The translations under genes were made by a program, and so were the position numbers. Shown here piece after piece: positions 57,958-64,000 of a stretch of DNA of 64,000 nt (the first letter of the stretch is position 1; every line of letters begins with the position of its first letter). This DNA is from Lineus longissimus (lineage: Eukaryota > Nemertea > Pilidiophora > Heteronemertea > Lineidae): the NCBI RefSeq assembly GCF_910592395.1, contig NC_088321.1:11100001-11164000 (forward strand), in the 5' to 3' direction. Below the pieces are notes generated by a model. The model was not told the origin of the DNA and searched no databases. It worked only from the letters and a program-made list of their open reading frames with translations.

Positions 57958-58247
57958 GGTTCAATAGATACTGGCCTTTCATTGGTTTACCGTTTGCGTA
58001 TCATTTACATACTCTCATCTTGAAAAATATGACAATATTTACGATCACGTTATTGATTTTTGCAACATTTTCGGTAACGCGCCCCTTGCGGATCTGTAAG
58101 GTACCATTCGGATGCTTGAAAAATGTTAGTGGCGTGGCTCCATCTGCTACAGCTGTCACCGCGCCGGTGTTAGTCTCACGTCTTGGCGTCTGCACCACCC
58201 TTGGGGAACAGCTCAATGCCGTTGGCGTACTGACGAGACCAGCGTCT

Positions 58248-58478
58248 CTAGAGGCTCCGACATTCGCCATGAGCAGTGACAGCTAGGTCACTTGGCTGGA
58301 ATGGCCCCATCTCCTCTTCACTCATGTTCATTGCCGGCAATTCTGGCAAATATCTTGAGTCGTCATGGTTGTCAAACAAGTCTTGGATAATATGCTGCTC
58401 CATTTCTTCTGTACTGTTCGGATCAGGGGCCTCGCGGCTCTCCACCGGCCCAGAATCCACCGGCGACTCGAAATCCAT
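58248..58478 (-). CDS. Candidate first exon of an acidic protein, unknown family
   Basis: The minus-strand frame starts at ATG 58478-58476 (context AGTAGTATGG) and encodes 76 residues rich in Asp, Glu, Ser and Pro: MDFESPVDSGPVESREAP, then TEEMEQHIIQDLFDNHDDS and LPELPAMNMSEEEMGPFQPS. An acidic N-terminus of this kind is common in regulatory proteins, but no family is recognised. It ends in TAG at 58250-58248; the same frame then stays open for 24 further codons (RQYANGIELFPKGGADAKT) to a TGA that overlaps a good donor, AAGAC|GTGAGA. A weaker donor, CAA|GTGACC, precedes the TAG. A TATA-like and a CRE motif lie upstream. Confidence 0.35.
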   Translation of the reverse strand: MDFESPVDSGPVESREAPDPNSTEEMEQHIIQDLFDNHDDSRYLPELPAMNMSEEEMGPFQPSDLAVTAHGECRSL

Positions 58479-58669
58479 ACTACTATTCTCTCCATTTTCT
58501 CCTCTCTCCAACTCACAACTATCGCTATTGACTGCGTAACATACACTAACATTCTTTCGCTATCATTGCTAACTTCATTTACTAGAACACTGGCCTCTTT
58601 GTAGCCGATTATGTAACCCATAGTTGAAACACCTGACAGCGCCGCCCGGCATGATACACGTGCTACTGG

Positions 58670-58745
58670 CATATTTATAACTCGTAGTAAATAAGGTTGT
58701 AAAAATATGCAAATGAGATGCCGTATATGGAAACCATGACGTCAC
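58670..58745 (-). promoter_or_regulatory. Possible promoter: CRE and TATA-like motifs
   Basis: TGACGTCA, a full palindromic cAMP-response element, lies at 58737-58744. On the minus strand the TATA-like TTATAAATATGCC follows at about 58668-58680, and the acidic frame starts about 190 bases downstream. Spacing is plausible for a promoter of that frame. Both motifs also occur by chance in 64 kb, so this is an inference. Confidence 0.3.
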
Positions 58746-58882
58746 TAAGCAGTGCTTATTTCTGCTACGGGTGGCGCTGTTGCTTGCTTCTGGAGGCGCT
58801 ATTCAACCTCTTTAAACCACACAGTCAATTAAATATGATACCTTCTCCTAATCTGCACATTCACTTTTCCAGCAAACCTGAT

Positions 58883-59344
58883 TCATCATCATCATCATGT
58901 CCCGCAGCTGTTAGACCATTGGAGCGACGCTGCATGTATGACTACTTGGCACCATAGGGATCGGTCCTCTGCAAGGCGGATCAGGTCCTCTGTTCTACGT
59001 CCTGTCAAATCTTTTATGTCATCCATCCAGATCCTCTTTGGGCGCCCTCGCTTTCGCTTTCCCTCAACTGTGCCCTGCAAGATCGTATTTGCCAGGGTTC
59101 CCTTGGCTCTGGTCACATGGCCAAACCATCTCAGTTTCCTCTTCTTGGCAACTGTCAACAGGCTGTCGTGACGTCCAATGTGCTGGGTGACCAGCCCTCT
59201 GACCTGGATGTTGGTGGTATGTGACGTGTAGTGGATGTTTAGAAGCCTTCTGTAGCAGTTTAGCTCGAACGCGTTGATGCGTTTCTCAGTCTCAGTGTTC
59301 AGCGTCCACCTGGTTACCTTTAGATTAATACCTAAACACAGCTT
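58883..59344 (-). mobile_element. 5'-truncated LINE, 3' end with (TGA)n tail
   Basis: A minus-strand frame of 150 codons (59344-58895) encodes the C-terminus of a LINE reverse transcriptase protein. Typical motifs appear in order: TRWTLNTETEKRINAFE, CYRRLLNIHYTSHTTN, VRGLVTQHIGRHDSLL, KKRKLRWFGHVTR, TILQGTVEGKRKRG, GRPKRIWMDDI and RLAEDRSLWCQVV. The stop codon is the first unit of a short (TGA)n tail (58883-58897), as in LINEs that end in microsatellite-like 3' repeats. The frame is intact, so the insertion is not very old. The reverse transcriptase and endonuclease domains are absent. The clade (CR1, L2, Daphne or other) was not determined. Confidence 0.88.
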
Positions 59345-60808
59345 TCAATCTGATTTGTGAAGTAAAGCCCTTGTTGCATGAAGTCGACCAGGAACATTAT
59401 ACAAGTGCCAATAATATACACGCCATGTGAAGATGACAACCTTGAAGAACTTCCAACTTGTGATCGGAAAATCGTGAGTGCAGGAAAGTGCGACAGTCTC
59501 TCCTCCCAACCGGCCACAAACGGCCCAGAGTAGCACAGTTGGTTTCTTTCACTTATCATTTGCTCAGTGTTTTACATGTTTTAGCGACGCGACCGAGTTA
59601 TGTTTTTCATCTTTCTTGGTGAGCCTCCAATAGTGGTATGGATTAAGCTTGTCCTCGGAAATTTAAACAAATCGCGTTCAGTCGAAACCTAACCTCTCTC
59701 GGATCACACGCCGAAGAAAAAGAAAAAAGATTCATGCGACAAATCGATAGGATTGGTACACCTTCGAATCATATTCATGGAAGCACTTAATCTTGTTCAT
59801 TCGCAGGCCCTCAGCAGTAGGAAGCCGCACAGCACCTTCACCTACATCATTATTGGTAATGGCATCAACTTCCGGCTTTCCATGTACACTATTTCCGTTT
59901 CCGGTGTGACATTTTTCACTTATTTCCGCTGGTTCTTCGCTAGATTTAGAGTACAACAAGGATGTTACTCGTGGTGAAAATGCTGACCATCTACCACACA
60001 CGTTATCGGTATGTTGCAAAGGGATTTGATTTCGCATCTAATAAGCAAGAGAATATAGTTGTTTTCTGTGACGTTTAACGACAACTGACTGCTCCAGAAC
60101 GCTGATGCTGGTATTGATACCATAAAAAGCAACATACACGAAAGAAGAAAACCAACATGTTTATTCTTAATTAAAAAAAATACCGAAAAAGGAACATTAT
60201 TAACATATCATTGTTTGATTTTGCCGGAAATAGAACTTATTGTCATTTTTGATTGAAAACCATTATGCTGCAGGAAATTGACTGTTGGTATTTCCGCCAG
60301 CGGTGCCATTTATTCAGCAACCGGATGGAACTGGATGTACGAGTATATCCTGTCGCTCATTACTACTTCGGGACGACAACATTTTCTCTATCCATCTGTT
60401 TTTCTCATACTGATCGAAGTGAATAACAGGACGGCACCGTGATGAAAAAAGTTATAAAATGATACGTCGATCCAAGAGGGAAAATATCTATGAATTACAA
60501 GCGAAATACACTAAGTTTCGACGAAAATATTTATATCGCATGCATCACAAAGATACTGTCATCTCATTATAAAACAAATTTGTGTCTAAAAATTATCCAT
60601 TATCGACTAAAATGTTTCATGAAATATGATTGCAGTATTTAATATATCAAGGGACATGATGATGGCTGATGTGAAAACAGAACAGTATTGCTTTCACATA
60701 AACTTCACGTACAGTACACAATGCCTTTCTGTACAGAATCGAAACCAAAGTATTTACTAACTCCTAAAGTGAAACTTGTTGATCGTTCAAAAACGTTGTA
60801 GAGTTTCC
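59345..60808. other. Non-coding stretch, nothing recognised
   Basis: Short open frames only. No exon or bounded repeat was identified. Confidence 0.4.
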
Positions 60809-60967
60809 AGCCAACACATATAAGCGCCCCAGAGGTTTTTCAGGGAATGAAATCCCTTTGTGTTTTTTTCACAAACTATCTGAAGATCTTCGGGGGGTCA
60901 TTTTATTTCTGAAAAAAACCTCTAGTTGTCGCACATTTGTGTTAGCTGAAAAAAACCTAGGTTTTTC
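60809..60967. repeat. Compound hairpin region
   Basis: The left arm AGCCAACACATATAAGCG then AGAGGTTTTTCAG (60809-60843) pairs with the right arm, on the other strand AGCTAACACAAATGTGCG then AGAGGTTTTTTTCAG (ending 60947). Inside is a small AGGGA/TCCCT stem, and directly after the right arm is the palindrome GAAAAACCTAGGTTTTTC. It may be a MITE of about 139 bp. A word of the arm, GAGGTTTTTCAGGGAA, recurs on the minus strand near 16303-16318. Confidence 0.6.
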
Positions 60968-61681
60968 AAATGCTTAAGACGCCTTATATCTAAGAGGGTA
61001 TTGTCTTTATTCATATCACTAATTGTGGTTAGTGCATGGTGGCTTTGAGGATAGACTGTGAGTGATACACATTCTGCGTTTTCCAATCAAATCAATCTTC
61101 TCGACTGATTTCTTTTTAAGCTTGGACTGAACTAGATCTTGAAGCCCAGATTGAAGTTCAACTCGAATCAAAATCACTTAACTACTGGGATGTCGATACG
61201 CATTCCACGGCATCTTGAACAAATGACACGCGATTCCATCAACACCTCCATCTGCAGTAAGCCCCCTGGGAGGAGATTTTAATGAAAACTCCCAAGTTCA
61301 TGTCGTAGCCTTGGACTTTTGGGAGTCACACGACCTTGAGCCTCGACAACAAAGCGCGGGATCGTATAAAGAATAAACAACTATTCACTATATTCTCAAA
61401 AGTCCTAAGGGGAGTTATAAACCATGAATAAAAATATAACGAATTAACATCGTCTGACGCAGGGTTTTTGTTTTAACTAACCTGTCAAAATGATCAAACC
61501 GAAAACACAAGGGGCTCAGACCTTTCCTCTGTCATATAGAGTATAAACGAGAGCCATCAGGTAATGGCATAGATTCGTCTCTAGGCAACTGACAGATGGA
61601 AAAATTTTAGATGTGATTAGGGAATGATGGAAAAGGTTAGGATCTTTGGGATGGGGTTCCTTGGACTGTCGCAACCCAGCA
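60968..61681. other. Non-coding stretch
   Basis: Contains a single end-like sequence (GTCTTTATTCATATCAC, 61002-61018) that matches the end of the MITE at 23670-23787; no partner arm is nearby. Confidence 0.4.
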
Positions 61682-61920
61682 GACAACCAGCAACTGCAGC
61701 AGTCTGGACCTTTGCATCAATTCCTTTGAAGCGTAGGTTGACACAAACCAGCCAAACAGATACACGGCACAACCTTTGGACAACCAGTAACAGTCTGGAC
61801 CTTTACATCTAGTCCTTTGATGTGTAGGTTGTGACAAACAAGTCCAGTGAACATGGTCCAGCCAAGGTTAACCGGTAAAGTATTGACCTTACACGACCTT
61901 ACATCAGGGACAACCAACCA
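61682..61920 (+). repeat. Tandem ~97 bp repeat, two copies and a partial third
   Basis: GACAACCAGCAACTGCAGCA, GTCTGGACCTTTGCATC, TCCTTTGAAGCGTAGGTTG in the first copy (61682) correspond to GACAACCAGTAAC, AGTCTGGACCTTTACATC, TCCTTTGATGTGTAGGTTG in the second (61779). A third GACAACCA start is at 61909. The overlapping similar minus-strand frames here result from the repeat. Confidence 0.75.
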
Positions 61921-64000
61921 GTATAATAGTATGATTCATACGTTACAGTAACTTAACTTTCTGTTAACCAACTGCCACATAATGATATTGAGTCATTCAT
62001 AGGTGTTTGAACGTACAACTGTCACGATTGTGATTAAAGTTTCTGGCCTGAATTCGCTGATGGCGATCAAGCATTTCCGATTTCTCGGAACTTTCGGATC
62101 ATCATATGGGATGTATATCGCATAAATTCTCACGGACAGCTAATTATGTTGTTCAGCGGTACTTTAATCTCCCGACGAAAATAGAATAATTCACACTTTC
62201 GACAGGACCGCAGCGTTCAGCCTAAATTCTGAGTCGGCAGCTGCCTGTCTCCCGTGAGCTCGCCACTGACCGCCTCACTCATCATATCGATGCGCGTTCT
62301 TCCTCAAATAAAAACTAACGCAAAGTACGATTGTCGTCAAATAAAACTAATAGTTCATGTCAGTGCTACGAGCTATTTATATGAGCGACAGAATCGGTCA
62401 TCATAGCGGCTAAACAGCCGCAACCTCGTATCGGTACTACGCTCAATATTAGTATCTTAATCTCTGGATCGGCGAATTTTTTTACATTCGGCAAGGCTTT
62501 ATCTCTTCCGCTACTCATTATAAAGACCAAGTTTAAACTTAGCCAAGGCGAAAACACGCATTATGGAAAAATATATACGTTTTTTGCGGAAGGTTTCGCT
62601 AGTGGCACTACCTAGGTATTCAGCCTATGCTGATGCAGGGCGCAGTTGTACGCTTCTAAACCTGAATCGAGACTGCGTCGATCTGTTCCCTCAGGTCAAT
62701 ACATGAGATTCGTCTCCCAATGGGTATGTGAAGTATGGTGGAGACAATCTAAAAATAGCATGAATACGCGCGTTTTAATTGAACCTTGAAACAAACTCGG
62801 CAACACTCACATGTATTTTGGAGGAAATGCGGCGTCGCCTATTGTGTAACCCAATGGTTTATTTTGTGTCATTTTTTGTAGGTCGGGGAAATTGCTCGGT
62901 AGAATTTGTATCACATATTCGGTTAGGTCACTCCATCGGGCGATGTGCGACCTAATTGGTTGCAGCAGCCGCCATGTTACGTACGTCTTTCAAGACTCTG
63001 CGTTTACTAACTGAACGGCGACTCAGTAGTCTGCTGCATGGTACCACCGTCCGCTGGGAATCTCTCTATCCACTGTAAATAATGAGTTAATCTCAAGGAG
63101 TTCAAGCTTACGATCCAAACAACAGCATTAATAATAGAAAGCAGAACTGGATTCGAAATGAAAAATTCCAATTTGGAAAATATTGATCGAATCTCCGTCT
63201 TGTTGTTCGAGTGAAGACATACCCATATAAAACGTGACATAATCAGTACGGAGAAGATCTAAAGATTAAGAATAAATCATTTGTTAAAATGAACAAATGC
63301 GGAATGATACTTTTTACATATAGATGCCAAGCAACCAGTAGTTTTCAAGGAGATCGCTGTTGGTTGACGTGGTATTAAAGTCCAATGAGTGTCTGTGATG
63401 AATGTAAGAACATCTTCTGAAATTGGACTACGTTTAGTAACGTGTTTAGAGATTAATTTTACTTTTAGCCCTTGTCATTTCATTCACAACCTGGCCAGAG
63501 GGAGCACGAATCCATGACCATTTATATGGCGATCTCCAGCAGCTACGCAGGACCACCGACTTTATAATAAAATCCGGACTGACTGTCTAAAACGTGGTGA
63601 ACAAAAGAAGAAGATATATTTACGATTCTGAAAGCATTTCTATATTTAAGGATTGAATACCGAAGGGACGTATGTGCATTGAACTGTCTTAAACAATGAG
63701 GGTGAAGCTAAAATCGAGGCGTCTCGCCTAGCTCCTGTAGGTTTAGGGCAATACACCGACAATGAAGTATCAATTTATATTCTACAACACCTCAAACTAA
63801 ACATTAAATGTGACTTTGACAGCTTCTGACTCTTTCCTTATTTTGTAGTAGGCCAAGCTTTTGGTCGCGACACCAAAACCGCAGCTCCAATCAAAATCAG
63901 GCGCACAGTATTTTACATAAATACATAGAAAACGACATATCGCAGCCAAGGTATTTTAGATGCCATATACTAAATGGAACATCAATATCAATGGAACACA
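61921..64000. other. Non-coding stretch, nothing recognised
   Basis: Only short open frames on both strands. No exon, RNA gene or bounded repeat was identified. Confidence 0.4.

Overview
This window looks like nuclear DNA from an animal, most probably a marine invertebrate. The reasons are spliced exons with GT-AG borders, long AT-rich non-coding stretches, tRNA-headed SINEs, a LINE 3' end, a Penelope-like reverse transcriptase relic, and many short inverted-repeat transposons. I saw no bacterial operons, rRNA or CRISPR. The phylum cannot be fixed from this sequence alone.

Layout. 1-41 kb is almost gene-free and is a mosaic of old repeats: a TA-flanked hairpin MITE (0.7 kb), two copies of an AAATTCGAAATTC-rich repeat (1.7 and 13.7 kb), a 1.3 kb element with ~300 bp inverted arms (6.9-8.2 kb) whose arm sequence returns as a short array at 29.0 kb, a degenerate minisatellite (8.6-9.4 kb), tandem units carrying AGGTCA-type half-sites (10.5-11.1 kb), a TTA-flanked Harbinger-like MITE sitting in a tandem repeat (14.4-14.9 kb), and others. 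41.7-46.2 kb is the richest part: a 1.0 kb Mutator-like element with a perfect 9-bp target duplication, an adjacent foldback element built from inverted arrays of a 16-bp repeat and flanked by TTAA, a candidate minus-strand exon, and a two-exon chromodomain gene on the plus strand. The intron of that gene holds a second Mutator-like MITE with a perfect 9-bp duplication. 48-50 kb is a SINE cluster. 53 kb holds a broken Penelope-like reverse transcriptase. 57.2-57.7 kb holds a third Mutator-like element related to the first. 58.2-58.7 kb holds a candidate minus-strand first exon with TATA and CRE motifs, followed by a 5'-truncated LINE end at 58.9-59.3 kb.

The best-supported gene is the chromodomain gene (exons about 44216-44409 and 45671-46162). 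Its two exons join correctly at the domain level only if one base is missing in the window just after 44395, so it is either a recent pseudogene or carries a sequence error. The clearest biological theme is a group of non-autonomous transposons that begin with 5'-GGTA and make 9-bp duplications, plus foldback elements whose ends are tandem-repeat arrays. No complete autonomous transposase was found in the window.
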